From contig JBMOPO010000048.1 of NCBI GenBank assembly GCA_049325095.1, forward strand, positions 1 through 49,194: 49,194 nt of DNA, in the 5' to 3' direction. Below are positions 33,153-43,251 of this stretch, one piece after another. The stretch's first letter is position 1, and the number at the start of each line of letters is the position of its first letter. The position numbers and the translations under genes were made by a program. The notes beneath the pieces were generated by a model. The model made no database searches. It worked only from the letters and a program-made list of their open reading frames with translations, and was not told the DNA's origin. This DNA comes from JAGPUQ01 sp049325095 (GTDB lineage Bacteria > Pseudomonadota > Gammaproteobacteria > Pseudomonadales > Porticoccaceae).

Positions 33153-33533
33153 TCAGCGGGGCGGGCCGCACAATGGCGGGCGCAGAAATGGCAGAGGAGA
33201 CGGGATGAAACGAGCAACCCGGGGCATCGGGGATCCCCGGGGTATGCTCGGCAGGATCAGCAGGACCGCGGCGGCAAGCAGGAAGAGCGGCAACTGCCCC
33301 TCGCCCTTGCCTTTCGCGATCAGCTCCCCCAGGACCATGACCTCGACATCACTGTGCCCCTGGTCCGGGGTGAATTCGCCGTGATGCTGCCCCACTTCAA
33401 ACAGATGCAGGCCGGCGGGCGGCTGTGCGCCATCGAGACACAGATGCAGATGGGCTCCGCTCACCGGACCGACCAGCAACGCCGCAAACAGCAGCGCCAG
33501 AATACAAACCTGAAGTCGGTGACCGCGGATCAT
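33153..33533 (-). CDS. Small exported His-rich protein of the metal operon
   Basis: This 126-residue protein has an N-terminal signal peptide (about 1-26), then a histidine/acid-rich stretch with AHLHLCLDG, VGQHHGEF and DQGHSDVEV, and a hydrophobic segment near 80-95 that could be a membrane anchor. I do not recognise a named family. Position, 9 bases after msrQ and 101 before czcC, and clustering of His/Asp/Cys suggest a periplasmic metal-binding or delivery role. That is inference only. Confidence 0.65.
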   Translation of the reverse strand: MIRGHRLQVCILALLFAALLVGPVSGAHLHLCLDGAQPPAGLHLFEVGQHHGEFTPDQGHSDVEVMVLGELIAKGKGEGQLPLFLLAAAVLLILPSIPRGSPMPRVARFIPSPLPFLRPPLCGPPR

Positions 33534-33542
33534 GAGTGCAGT

Positions 33543-34139
33543 CTAGCAGCGGTGGCGGCGGGCTTGGAAGCACCTGCACCGCAGCCCCAACAGGAGCGCC
33601 AGCACCCCGAGGTAGACCAGAGGCTCGCGTACATCGGCCTTGACCAGCCACAGGAAATGCAGCGCGCCGAGCAGGGCGGCCGGGTAGACGAGCCGGTGCA
33701 GGCGCCGCCAGCGCGAGCCCAGGCGGCGCTGCCAGCCGCGGGTGGAGGTGATCGCCAGGGGCACGAGCAGCAGCCAGGCGGCGAATCCCAGGGTGATGTA
33801 GGTGCGCTCCACCAGATCCTCCGCGAGCAACGCCGCCGACCACTCGAGATCGAAGGTCAGATAGATGGCGAAGTGCAGACAGATCCAGAAGAACGCCCAC
33901 AGGCCCAGCAGGCGGCGCACGCGCAGCGCCTCGCCGCGCCCGCTCCAGCGCCGCAGCGGGGTGAGCGCCAGGGTGGCGAGCAGCAGGCGCAGGCCCCAGT
34001 CGCCGCTATAGTGTTCGAGAAACTCGACCGGATTGGCACCCAGTCCGCCGCCCGCCACCCGCCACGCCAGCCACAGCAACGGGCCGCCGGCGAGCAGCCA
34101 GACGGCCAGCCGCCAGGCGAGCAGCGTCCCGCCGCGCAC
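33543..34139 (-). CDS. msrQ: MsrQ, heme-binding membrane subunit of MsrPQ
   Basis: MsrQ (YedZ) is an inner-membrane b-type heme protein that passes electrons to the periplasmic methionine sulfoxide reductase MsrP. The 198-residue product has about six helices, conserved histidines such as in CLHFAIYLTFDL and LHRLVYPAALLGALHF, and the family segment RRLLGLWAFFW. It starts with GTG at 34139, one base after the msrP stop, and is followed nine bases later by the His-rich exported protein of the metal operon. Confidence 0.93.
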   Translation of the reverse strand: MRGGTLLAWRLAVWLLAGGPLLWLAWRVAGGGLGANPVEFLEHYSGDWGLRLLLATLALTPLRRWSGRGEALRVRRLLGLWAFFWICLHFAIYLTFDLEWSAALLAEDLVERTYITLGFAAWLLLVPLAITSTRGWQRRLGSRWRRLHRLVYPAALLGALHFLWLVKADVREPLVYLGVLALLLGLRCRCFQARRHRC

Positions 34140-34140
34140 C

Positions 34141-35085
<945 letters not shown>

Positions 35086-35228
35086 GGCGGTGGCTCCGGG
35101 GCGGTGGCAGTGGGACCCTGGCGCGCGGCCGGAATTCCCTCCGCCGGAGGACCGGCGCCGGCCGCGGCTTGCAATTGGCGGTCAGGCTTGGTAAAGCCGT
35201 CACCTGGTATCGCGCCGGGATAATAACC

Positions 35229-36467
35229 ATGACCGCGCAGCAGCATGTGATGACCGGGTACCGGGTACTGGATTTCACCCAGGTGGTGGCCGGCCCCACC
35301 GCCACCCGCCTGCTGGCCGAGATGGGCGCCGAGGTGATCAAGGTGGAACTGGCCCCGCTGGGCGACATGACCCGCCAACTGCCGGTGCTCCGAAACGGCC
35401 GCAGCTCCTATTTCCTGCAACAGAATCGCGGCAAGAAGAGCCTCTGCCTGGATATCCGCAAGGCCGCGGCCAGAGGGCTGCTCGAAGACCTGGTGCGCCG
35501 CTGCGACGTGCTGGTGGAGAACTTCTCGGCCGGGGTCATCGGCCGCCTGGGCCTGTCCTGGGAGCGGGTTCACGAGCTCAACCCGCGCCTGGTGATGTGC
35601 TCGATCTCGGGTTTCGGGCAGGCTGGGCCGCTGTCCGCCAAACCCGGTTACGACGCGGTCGCCGCCGCCTACGCCGGGGTCCTCGACCTGATCGGCTATC
35701 CCGACGGTTACCCGCTGTTTCCCCAGCTCGCGATCGGCGACGGCACCACCGGCGTGCACGCCCTGGCGGCGATCAGCACCGCCCTGCTCTACCGCGAGCG
35801 CAGCGGCGAGGGCCAGTTCCTCGACATCTCGCTGCTCGACTCCTACTTCCACCAGCACGATGTCGCGGTCAACAGCTACAGCGCCTCGGCGGGAGCCTTC
35901 GTGCCCAGGCGCTCAGGCCACCACCACCTGGTGCTGCACCCGCTGGGCATCTACCGGGGCCGCGGCGCAGACGAGTTCTACATGCTGGTGGTACCCCCGC
36001 TGCGCTGGCCGGCGTTCTGCGAGCTGATCGAACGGCCCGAGCTCGCCGCCGACCCGCGCTTTGCCACCAATGAGGTGCGCATGGCCCATCATGCCGAGCT
36101 GGTGGGGGTCATCGAGGCCTGGCTGCGCGCCCAACCCAGCCGCGAGGTCATCCTGGCCAAGATGGAGGAGGCGCACTTCGCCTGCGCCCCGGTGCTGTCG
36201 GTGCCCGAGGCGATGCGCCATCCCCATTTCGTCGAGCGCCGGATCGTGCGCAAGGTGAGCGACCCCTGTTTCGGCGAGCTCGAGCTCCCCGGCATGCCGC
36301 TGCGCTTCTCCGCGTTTCCCGGGGAACTGGAGCTGGAGGCGCCCGATCTGGGCGAACACAACCGCACCGTGCTCGGGGAGATCCTGAACCTGGGCGACGA
36401 CCGCATCGACGCCCTGGAAGCCGCCGGCGTGCTGCATGCGGCCGCCCGGCAACCGCCGCCGGCCTGA
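35229..36467 (+). CDS. CaiB/BaiF family III CoA-transferase, copy 2
   Basis: This 412-residue CoA-transferase has YRVLDFTQVVAGPTATRLLA at the start, QQNRGKKSLCLD, and the catalytic Asp171 in AIGDGTTGVHA. It is close to copy 3 at 45626 (shared GRxxYFxQQNRGKKSLCLD, FLDISLLD, PGMPLRFSAF) and more distant from copy 1. I chose the ATG at 35229, with GGGA nine bases ahead; a longer in-frame start at 35169 is less likely. An acyl-CoA synthetase gene follows after 47 bases, suggesting joint acid activation. Confidence 0.9.
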   Translation: MTAQQHVMTGYRVLDFTQVVAGPTATRLLAEMGAEVIKVELAPLGDMTRQLPVLRNGRSSYFLQQNRGKKSLCLDIRKAAARGLLEDLVRRCDVLVENFSAGVIGRLGLSWERVHELNPRLVMCSISGFGQAGPLSAKPGYDAVAAAYAGVLDLIGYPDGYPLFPQLAIGDGTTGVHALAAISTALLYRERSGEGQFLDISLLDSYFHQHDVAVNSYSASAGAFVPRRSGHHHLVLHPLGIYRGRGADEFYMLVVPPLRWPAFCELIERPELAADPRFATNEVRMAHHAELVGVIEAWLRAQPSREVILAKMEEAHFACAPVLSVPEAMRHPHFVERRIVRKVSDPCFGELELPGMPLRFSAFPGELELEAPDLGEHNRTVLGEILNLGDDRIDALEAAGVLHAAARQPPPA

Positions 36468-36514
36468 CCCGCGGCGGCCGACCCACCCACCTGCACCGCG
36501 AGGAGCATCACCCC

Positions 36515-38068
36515 ATGTATCCAGGCACCTGGGCGCAACGCACCCCCGACAAACCGGCAGCGATCGACAGCGGCAGCGGCGCCACCCTGAGCTACCGCGA
36601 GCTCGACGACCGCTCCAACCAGCTCGCGCAACTGCTCTGGGCGCGCGGCCTGCGGCCCGGCGACCATATCGCCGTGTTCATGGAAAACCATCTGCGCTAT
36701 TTCGAGGTGATCTGGGCGGCGCTGCGCTCGGGGCTGTATCTGACCACCATCAACCGCTACCTGACCGGCGAGGAGGCGGGTTACATCCTCGACAACTGCG
36801 ATGCCCAGGCGCTGGTCACTTCCAGCTACCTGGCCGAACCGGCCGCCGGACTGCCAGGGCTCGCGCCCCGCTGCCACACCTGGCTGATGACCGACGGCGC
36901 CGGCGCCGAGTATGAGGCCTACGAGGACGCCATCGCGCGGTATCCGACGCGGCCGCTGGCGCAGGAGCCGGCCGGCCAGTTCATGCTCTACAGCTCGGGC
37001 ACCACCGGGCGGCCCAAGGGCATCCTGCGGCCGCTGTCGGGCGCGGGCATCGCCGACGAGCTGGGCCCGGTGGCCAAGCTCCAGCAGGCGCTGTGGCGGG
37101 TCGACGCCGACGCGGTCTACCTGTCGCCGGCGCCGCTCTACCACTCGGCGCCGCTGTCGTTCTGCACCGGCATCCAGTCCCACGGCGGCACCGTGGTGAT
37201 GATGCCGCGCTTCGACGAGACGGCGGCCTTGGCGGCGATCGAGCGCTACAGGGTCACCCACAGCCAGTGGGTGCCGACCATGTTCACCCGGATGCTGAAG
37301 CTACCGGAAGCCGAACGCAACGCCTTCGACCTCTCCTCGCACCGGATCGCCATCCATGCCGCGGCGCCCTGCCCGGAGGGCATCAAGCGGCAGATGTTCG
37401 ACTGGTGGGGGCCGATCCTCTACGAATACTACGGCGGCACCGAGCTGAACGGCCTCACCCACTGCACGCCGGAGGAATGGCTCGCCCATCCCGGCACCGT
37501 GGGCAAACCCATTCTCGGCAGGCTGCACATCTGCGCCGAGGACGGCCGCGAGCTGCCCCCGGGGGAGGACGGCATCGTCTATTTCGAGCTGCCGAGAATG
37601 CCCTTCGAGTACTATCGCGACGCCGACCAGACCCGCTCGGCCCAGCACCCCGGGCATCCCAACTGGAGCGCCCTGGGCGATGTCGGCCATCTCGACGAGG
37701 ACGGCTTCCTGTATCTCACCGACCGCGCCACCTTCATGATCATCTCCGGCGGCGTCAACATCTATCCGCAGGAGATCGAGGACGCCCTGGTGCTGCATCC
37801 GGCGGTCGCCGACGTGGCCGTGGTGGGCGTGCCGGATCCGGAGATGGGCGAGGCGGTCAAAGCGGTCGTGCAACTGGTGGCCGGTGCCGAGCCCGGTCCG
37901 GAGCTGGAGGCCGAACTAATCGACTACGCACGCCAGCACATCGCCCACTACAAGTGCCCGCGCAGCGTGGACTTCATCGACGAACTGCCCCGACTGCCCA
38001 CCGGCAAGCTCTACAAGCGCCTGCTCAAGGATCGCTACTGGGGCCGGACCGGCTCGCGCATCGTGTAA
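36515..38068 (+). CDS. Acyl-CoA synthetase (AMP-forming)
   Basis: This ANL-family enzyme of 517 residues activates a carboxylic acid with ATP and CoA. The P-loop is YSSGTTGRPKGI (159-170), the region ILYEYYGGTELNG carries the acyl/adenine motif, ALGDVGHLDEDGFLYLTDR the hinge, and Lys498 in LPTGKLYKRL the catalytic lysine. It resembles long-chain/steroid-side-chain-type FadD proteins more than acetyl-CoA synthetase, but the acid is unknown. It follows CoA-transferase copy 2 with a GAGGAG site before the ATG. Confidence 0.9.
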   Translation: MYPGTWAQRTPDKPAAIDSGSGATLSYRELDDRSNQLAQLLWARGLRPGDHIAVFMENHLRYFEVIWAALRSGLYLTTINRYLTGEEAGYILDNCDAQALVTSSYLAEPAAGLPGLAPRCHTWLMTDGAGAEYEAYEDAIARYPTRPLAQEPAGQFMLYSSGTTGRPKGILRPLSGAGIADELGPVAKLQQALWRVDADAVYLSPAPLYHSAPLSFCTGIQSHGGTVVMMPRFDETAALAAIERYRVTHSQWVPTMFTRMLKLPEAERNAFDLSSHRIAIHAAAPCPEGIKRQMFDWWGPILYEYYGGTELNGLTHCTPEEWLAHPGTVGKPILGRLHICAEDGRELPPGEDGIVYFELPRMPFEYYRDADQTRSAQHPGHPNWSALGDVGHLDEDGFLYLTDRATFMIISGGVNIYPQEIEDALVLHPAVADVAVVGVPDPEMGEAVKAVVQLVAGAEPGPELEAELIDYARQHIAHYKCPRSVDFIDELPRLPTGKLYKRLLKDRYWGRTGSRIV

Positions 38069-38110
38069 CCGCGTGCGGAATTCTTCCCGCCCGGTTTCCG
38101 GGATGCTGCC

Positions 38111-39445
38111 ATGATCCGCGCCCGGGCGCTGCCGCCGGCGCGCCACCGCTGGCTCCCGGCGCTCGCCTGGGCGCTGCCGCTGTCGCTCGCGGCGGCCCAG
38201 CCGGTCGCCCTGAATCGCGCTTCCGCCACCCTGGAGCTGGAGGCCGCCATCCCCCGCCAGGCCCGCCACGGTCTGACCACCGAGCTGCGCATCAAGCCCG
38301 AACTGGAATTCGACCTGCCCGCCGGCATGCGCCTGACCGCCGCCGGCCGCGCGCGCGCCGACCTGTTCGATCACCTCGAACCCGGGCAACCGGACCAGGT
38401 GACCATCGATCCCATCGCCAGGCCCCAGTTGCTCGGCGACCGCACCGAGCTGGAGCTGCGCGAGCTCTATCTGGAAGCCACCGCCGGCGATCTCTACCTG
38501 CGCCTGGGCAAGCAGCAGGTGGTCTGGGGCGCGGCGGACGGCCTCAAGGTGCTGGATGTGGTGAACCCGCAGAGTTTCCGCGAGTTCATCCTCGCCGAGT
38601 TCGAGGACTCGCGGATCCCGCTGTGGACCCTCGACGCCGAGACCCGGATCGGCGCCACCGATCTCCAGTTCATCCTGATCCCCGAGCAGACCTACCACCA
38701 GACCCCCGGCCCGGACGCGCCCTTTGCGATCACCGCGCCCCGCTTCGCCCCCCCGCCGCCCGGGCTCGCGGCCGAGTTGCGCGCCCCGCAGCGCCCCGAC
38801 CGTCCGCTGGCCGACGCCGATGCCGGGCTGCGCCTGGCGACCCTGCGGGGCGGCTGGGACCTGTCGCTGTTCTACCTGTACCACTTCGAGGACATTCCGG
38901 TGCCGCGCCTGGAGACCGGGCCCGCCGGGCCGGAAGTGGTCCCCGGTTACGACCGGGTGCACCTGGTGGGCGGCACTTTCGCCAGATCCTTCGGCACCCT
39001 GACGCTGCGCGGCGAGCTGGGCTATACCCTGGGCCGCGCCTTCGCCCTGCGCGGCGGCGACCCGGACGGCGTGGCCGAGAGCGACGCCATCGGCTCGGTG
39101 CTCGGCCTGGACTGGAACGGCGTCGACGACTGGCTGGTCAGCGCCCAGGTGTTCGTCGACCAGGTGGCCGATCCGCCCGGACCCCTGCATCGCCCGCGGA
39201 CCGACACCACCGGCACCCTGCTGCTGCGCCGGCTGTATCTTGGCGACACCCTGGCGCTGGAGCTGCGCTGGCTGGTCAATGCCAACGACGGCGACGGCCT
39301 GCTCCGGCCCCGGCTGAGCTACGATCTGGACGACCGGATCACCCTGTGGAGCGGGCTCGACTGGTTCTACGGCGATCGCCAGGGCATCTTCGGCCAGTTC
39401 GACGCCAACGACCGCGCGGTATTCGGCGTCCGCTACCACTTCTGA
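38111..39445 (+). CDS. Outer-membrane beta-barrel protein (DUF1302-like)
   Basis: This 444-residue exported protein has a signal peptide (about 1-29, core LAWALPLSLAAAQ) and the segment YLRLGKQQVVWGAADGLKVLDVVNPQ, as found in DUF1302-type outer-membrane proteins. Alternating beta strands run to a C-terminal aromatic residue (VRYHF), the usual BAM-recognised end. It follows the CoA-transferase/acyl-CoA synthetase pair by 42 bases, which fits a porin for the organic acid those enzymes would process. Confidence 0.75.
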   Translation: MIRARALPPARHRWLPALAWALPLSLAAAQPVALNRASATLELEAAIPRQARHGLTTELRIKPELEFDLPAGMRLTAAGRARADLFDHLEPGQPDQVTIDPIARPQLLGDRTELELRELYLEATAGDLYLRLGKQQVVWGAADGLKVLDVVNPQSFREFILAEFEDSRIPLWTLDAETRIGATDLQFILIPEQTYHQTPGPDAPFAITAPRFAPPPPGLAAELRAPQRPDRPLADADAGLRLATLRGGWDLSLFYLYHFEDIPVPRLETGPAGPEVVPGYDRVHLVGGTFARSFGTLTLRGELGYTLGRAFALRGGDPDGVAESDAIGSVLGLDWNGVDDWLVSAQVFVDQVADPPGPLHRPRTDTTGTLLLRRLYLGDTLALELRWLVNANDGDGLLRPRLSYDLDDRITLWSGLDWFYGDRQGIFGQFDANDRAVFGVRYHF

Positions 39446-39467
39446 AACCCTGCCCGCGCCGGCCCCG

Positions 39468-39497
39468 GTGCAAAGCCGCCCGGGACTCGCCCATAAT
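39468..39497 (+). promoter_or_regulatory. Weak promoter candidate of the FKBP gene
   Basis: CATAAT (39492-39497) is a good -10 box 30 bases before the FKBP start. GTGCAA (39468-39473) is a poor -35 candidate at 18 bases. The signal is modest. Confidence 0.3.
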
Positions 39498-39526
39498 GGC
39501 GGCGAACCCGCCCCCGGCATCCCCCC

Positions 39527-40006
39527 ATGACGATCGCAGCCAACTCCGTGGTGGCCATCCACTACCTGCTCACCGACGAGCGGGGCGTCACCCTCGACGC
39601 CAGCGCCCCGGATCAACCGCTGGTCTATCTGCACGGCGCCGGCAACCTCATCCCCGCCCTGGAGCGGGAGCTCACCGGGCGCGGCGCCGGGGAGCACTTC
39701 ACCGCGGTGATCCCGCCCCGGGAGGCCTACGGCGAGCGCGTCGAGGAGCTGGTCCAGGAGGTCCCGCGCAACCTGTTTCGGGAAGACCAGGACGTCGCGG
39801 TCGGCATGCGCTTTTCGGGCAGCACGCCGCAAGGGCCGATCTCCGTGGTGGTCACCGGCATCGAGGGGGATCGGGTCACCCTGGACGGCAATCATCCGCT
39901 CGCTGGGAAGACGCTGCATTTCGAGGTCACCATCGCCGCGGTGCGGGCAGCGACCGAGGAAGAGCTGCGTCACGGCCACCTGCACGGCCCGGGCTGCCGC
40001 CACTGA
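39527..40006 (+). CDS. slyD: SlyD-like FKBP peptidyl-prolyl isomerase
   Basis: This 159-residue SlyD-family isomerase/chaperone catalyses cis-trans isomerisation of prolyl bonds. The FKBP core begins NSVVAIHYLLTDERG, contains YLHGAGNLIPALERELTGRGAGE and the insert-in-flap region around DVAVGMRF, and ends with HPLAGKTLHFEV, all typical of SlyD. The His/Cys tail is short here (HGHLHGPGCRH), so metal binding may be weaker than in E. coli SlyD. It stands alone between the porin and protease genes. Confidence 0.92.
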   Translation: MTIAANSVVAIHYLLTDERGVTLDASAPDQPLVYLHGAGNLIPALERELTGRGAGEHFTAVIPPREAYGERVEELVQEVPRNLFREDQDVAVGMRFSGSTPQGPISVVVTGIEGDRVTLDGNHPLAGKTLHFEVTIAAVRAATEEELRHGHLHGPGCRH

Positions 40007-40204
40007 AGGCGGACCATCCCGCGACCCGGGCCGCCGCCACCCCTGCGCGCAGACGCCGCGCCCCGCGAACCGCCGGCGCGCCACACTGGCGCACGCCAGC
40101 GATTTTATGCACCATGCGCGCCACGGCTGCACCGTACCGGCCGCAGCGGCACCGGTTCGCGAAACGCAGTGCAACAGCCACCGTCGCACTCTGGGGGGAT
40201 GTGA

Positions 40205-40747
40205 ATGATTTCGATGCGCCGGTGCGCCGGCATCGCCGCGGTATTATCTCTGCTGGGTGGTTCCGCGGCCGCGCGGGCCGACGACGCCAAGGTGATCGCC
40301 GGCTGGGTGGAGAAGGTGTATTTCGCCGCGGCGCCCGGCCACGAGGTGAAGGCCAAGCTCGACTCGGGCGCCAAGACCTCCTCGGTCAACGCCCGCGACG
40401 TCGAGGACTTCGAGCGGGACGGCCGGCCCTGGGTCCGCTTCGAGTTGGTGCTCCCGGACGAGGATGACCGGACCCGGGTGATCGCCATGGAGCGCCCGGT
40501 GACGCGCTATGTGCGGATCAAGGAGCACCGGGGCGATCACGACCGGCGGCCGGTGGTGGAACTGGAGTTCTGTTTCGTCGGGCGTTTCCACCGCGCCCAG
40601 TTTTCCCTGGTCGATCGCACCAGGTTCCATTATCCCGTGCTGCTCGGCCGCCGGTTTCTCGCCGGCGTCGCGCTGATCGATCCCGGCGCGACCTTTCTCA
40701 CCGAGCCGGACTGCGCGGAGTCCGGCACCGGAGCCGACCAGCCATGA
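40205..40747 (+). CDS. RimK-associated retropepsin-like protease (ATP-dependent zinc protease family)
   Basis: This 180-residue protein belongs to the putative ATP-dependent zinc protease family (PF05618), which has an aspartyl-protease-like fold: the motif KAKLDSGAKTSSVNA (Asp53-Ser-Gly) and YPVLLGRRFL. A signal peptide (about 1-25) places it in the periplasm. A run of G upstream gives a ribosome-binding site. The stop overlaps the next gene as ATGA. The family is repeatedly found next to RimK-like ligases, as here. Confidence 0.88.
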   Translation: MISMRRCAGIAAVLSLLGGSAAARADDAKVIAGWVEKVYFAAAPGHEVKAKLDSGAKTSSVNARDVEDFERDGRPWVRFELVLPDEDDRTRVIAMERPVTRYVRIKEHRGDHDRRPVVELEFCFVGRFHRAQFSLVDRTRFHYPVLLGRRFLAGVALIDPGATFLTEPDCAESGTGADQP

Positions 40748-42273
40748 AGCGGCCGGCGGTGATCGGCTGGGCGATGCTGTTGATCCTGGCCGGGCTCGCC
40801 CTGTCCGCCTACAAGGCCGTGATGCTCGGCATGCCGGTGCGCGCCGACCAGGAGGCCGAGGTCTGGACCGTGCAGGCCCGGGTCGGCTTCCAGGCCGACG
40901 GCGGCCCGGCGATCGTCGATCTGGCGGTGCCCTCGGTCCATCCCGGCTTTCTCAAGCTCGATGAACATTTCGTGGCCAGCCGCTACGGCATGGCCATCGA
41001 GGAGGAGGGCGACCGGCGCAAGGTCCAGTGGGTCAAGCGCCGCGCCCAGGGCCGCGAAACCCTCTACTACCGGGTCTCGGTGACCCGCAGCGAACAACCC
41101 GCCGCATGGCAGGACCGCCCGTCGTTTCCGTCGCCCCCGGATTACGAGGAGCCCTACGCGACGGCGATCCGCGTGATCATCAACGACGTCCGCCAGGAAT
41201 CGGCCGATGTCTTCACCTACACCCGCGAACTGCTGCGCCAGCTCAACGCGCGTCGCGACGAGCAGAACGTGGCGCTGCTGCGCCGGGCCGCGGACTCTCC
41301 CGCGGCCTGGACCCAACAGATCATCGAGATCCTCAAGGGGGTGCGGATCCCGGCGCGGATCCTGTGGGCGCTGCCACTCAAGGACGCCGCCGGCGACCTG
41401 CGGCTGATCCCGCTCCTGCAGGTGCACAACGGCAAGACCTGGCTGACCTTCAACGCGGAGACCGGCGAATCCGGGATACCCGGGGACCTGCTGCCCTGGC
41501 GGGTGGGCGACGAGCCGCTGTATCACGTGACCGGCGGCCATCAGGTGGAGGTCAAGCTGTCGGTCGCCCGAAGCCACCGGGAACTGGTCGAGGTGGCCCG
41601 CGACAGCGCCGAGCGCATGGATTCCATATTCGCCGACTTTTCGCCGCTGGCACTGCCGGTGGACAGCCAGAACGTCTACCGGGTGCTGCTCATGGTGCCG
41701 CTGGGCGCCCTGGTGGTGGTGCTGATGCGCACCTTCGTCGGCATCAGCACCTTCGGCACCTTCATGCCGGTGCTGATCGCCCTGGCCTTTCGCGAGACCC
41801 AACTGCTGTGGGGCATCGTGCTGTTCTCGCTGATCGTGTCGATCGGCCTGATGCTGCGGTTCTACCTGGAGCGGCTGATGCTGCTGCTGGTGCCCAGGCT
41901 CACCGCGATTCTCATCATCGTGGTCGGCCTGATGCTGCTCATCAGTCTGATCACCAACAAGCTCGGGGTCGAGCGCACGCTCTCGGTGGCGCTGTTTCCC
42001 ATGGTGATCCTGGCCATGACCATCGAGCGCATGTCCATCACCTGGGAGGAGAACGGTGCCCGGGAGGCCATTCTCCACGGCCTGGGCAGCCTGCTGATCG
42101 CCGCGCTGAGTTACCTGGTGATGAACCAGCGCGACCTGGTGCATCTGATGTTCGTGTTCCCCGAACTGCTGCTGGTGGTACTGGGGCTCAGCCTGCTGAT
42201 GGGCCGCTACACCGGCTATCGGCTCTCCGAACTGCGCCGCTTCCGCAACTTCCGGGGCGAGGGCGGCGCGTGA
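40744..42273 (+). CDS. Inactive transglutaminase-7TM membrane protein
   Basis: This 509-residue protein has an N-terminal anchor helix (about 7-30), a periplasmic part with a transglutaminase-like fold at about 140-290, and a C-terminal bundle of roughly seven helices (about 315-490). I find no cysteine anywhere in it, so the transglutaminase domain cannot use a Cys nucleophile, as the family name implies. Neighbours overlap by four bases on both sides (ATGA and GTGA). The protein probably scaffolds or recognises a peptide for the flanking protease and ligase. Confidence 0.86.
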   Translation: MKRPAVIGWAMLLILAGLALSAYKAVMLGMPVRADQEAEVWTVQARVGFQADGGPAIVDLAVPSVHPGFLKLDEHFVASRYGMAIEEEGDRRKVQWVKRRAQGRETLYYRVSVTRSEQPAAWQDRPSFPSPPDYEEPYATAIRVIINDVRQESADVFTYTRELLRQLNARRDEQNVALLRRAADSPAAWTQQIIEILKGVRIPARILWALPLKDAAGDLRLIPLLQVHNGKTWLTFNAETGESGIPGDLLPWRVGDEPLYHVTGGHQVEVKLSVARSHRELVEVARDSAERMDSIFADFSPLALPVDSQNVYRVLLMVPLGALVVVLMRTFVGISTFGTFMPVLIALAFRETQLLWGIVLFSLIVSIGLMLRFYLERLMLLLVPRLTAILIIVVGLMLLISLITNKLGVERTLSVALFPMVILAMTIERMSITWEENGAREAILHGLGSLLIAALSYLVMNQRDLVHLMFVFPELLLVVLGLSLLMGRYTGYRLSELRRFRNFRGEGGA

Positions 42274-43244
42274 GCCTGCTCGCCTCGCCGCTGCGGCTGC
42301 GGCGCCTGGGCGTGCTGGGCATGAACCGGCGCAACGCCGATTACATCATGCGCTACAACCCGCGCCGGCTGTACCCGCTGGTGGACAACAAGCTGCTGAC
42401 CAAGCAGCTGGCCATCGAGCACGGCATCGCGGTCCCGGCGCTCTACGCACTGGTGCGGGAACAGCACGAGAGCAAGGACCTGTCGAGCCTGCTCGGCGGG
42501 CACGAGGACTTCGTGATCAAGCCGGCCCACGGCAGCGGCGGCAACGGCATCCTGGTGGTCACCGGCCGCTTCGGCAACAGTTTCCGCAAGCCCAGCGGAG
42601 ACCTGATCACCCTGGAGGCCATGCAGCACCATGTCTCCAACATCCTCAGCGGCATGTACAGCCTGGGCGGGCTGCCCGACCAGGCGATCGTCGAATACCG
42701 GGTGCGCTTCGATCCGCTGTTTGAGCACATCAGCTACCAGGGCGTGCCGGACATCCGCGTGATCGTGTTCCGCGGCGTGCCGGTGGCGGCCATGGTGCGG
42801 CTGCCGACCCGGGCCTCGGACGGCAAGGCCAATCTGCACCAGGGCGCCATGGGCATCGGCATCGACCTGGCCACCGGCACCAGCCGCGGCGGCGTGTGCC
42901 GCGGTCAGGTCGGCGCGGTCCACCCCGACACCGGCGCCTCGACCGCCGATGTCCGCATCCCCCACTGGGAGCGGATCCTGCGCCTGGCGATGCAATGTGC
43001 CGACACCGTCGGCCTCGGTTACCTGGGCGCCGACATCGTCATGGACCGCGATCTCGGCCCGTTGATGCTGGAACTCAATGCCCGCCCCGGCCTCACCGTG
43101 CAGGTCGCCAACCAGCGCGGCCTGCTGCTCAATCTCCGCCAGGTCGAGCGCCTGGCGACCCTGCCGGCCTCGATCGAGGAACGCCTGGAGTTGGCGCAGA
43201 GATTGCCGGGCCATACCTCCACCCCGGAGGCCGCCAACGGGTGA
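42270..43244 (+). CDS. RimK-like ATP-grasp ligase (alpha-L-glutamate ligase-related)
   Basis: This 324-residue ATP-grasp enzyme is related to RimK, which adds glutamates to proteins or peptides. ATP-binding features include FVIKPAHGSGGNGILVV (81-97) and the metal-binding end LMLELNARPGLTVQ; the segment LGVLGMNRRNADYI at the start is typical of the TIGR02291 type. The GTG start at 42270 overlaps the previous stop as GTGA. The bond it makes and its substrate are unknown. The location is presumably cytoplasmic, whereas the protease is exported. Confidence 0.88.
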   Translation: MSLLASPLRLRRLGVLGMNRRNADYIMRYNPRRLYPLVDNKLLTKQLAIEHGIAVPALYALVREQHESKDLSSLLGGHEDFVIKPAHGSGGNGILVVTGRFGNSFRKPSGDLITLEAMQHHVSNILSGMYSLGGLPDQAIVEYRVRFDPLFEHISYQGVPDIRVIVFRGVPVAAMVRLPTRASDGKANLHQGAMGIGIDLATGTSRGGVCRGQVGAVHPDTGASTADVRIPHWERILRLAMQCADTVGLGYLGADIVMDRDLGPLMLELNARPGLTVQVANQRGLLLNLRQVERLATLPASIEERLELAQRLPGHTSTPEAANG

Positions 43245-43251
43245 AGTGAAC

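Noticed and set aside
37093..40467. A 1124-codon plus-strand frame across the acyl-CoA synthetase, porin and FKBP genes
   Set aside because: It is out of frame with three well-supported genes and reads as Arg/Pro/Gly low-complexity sequence.
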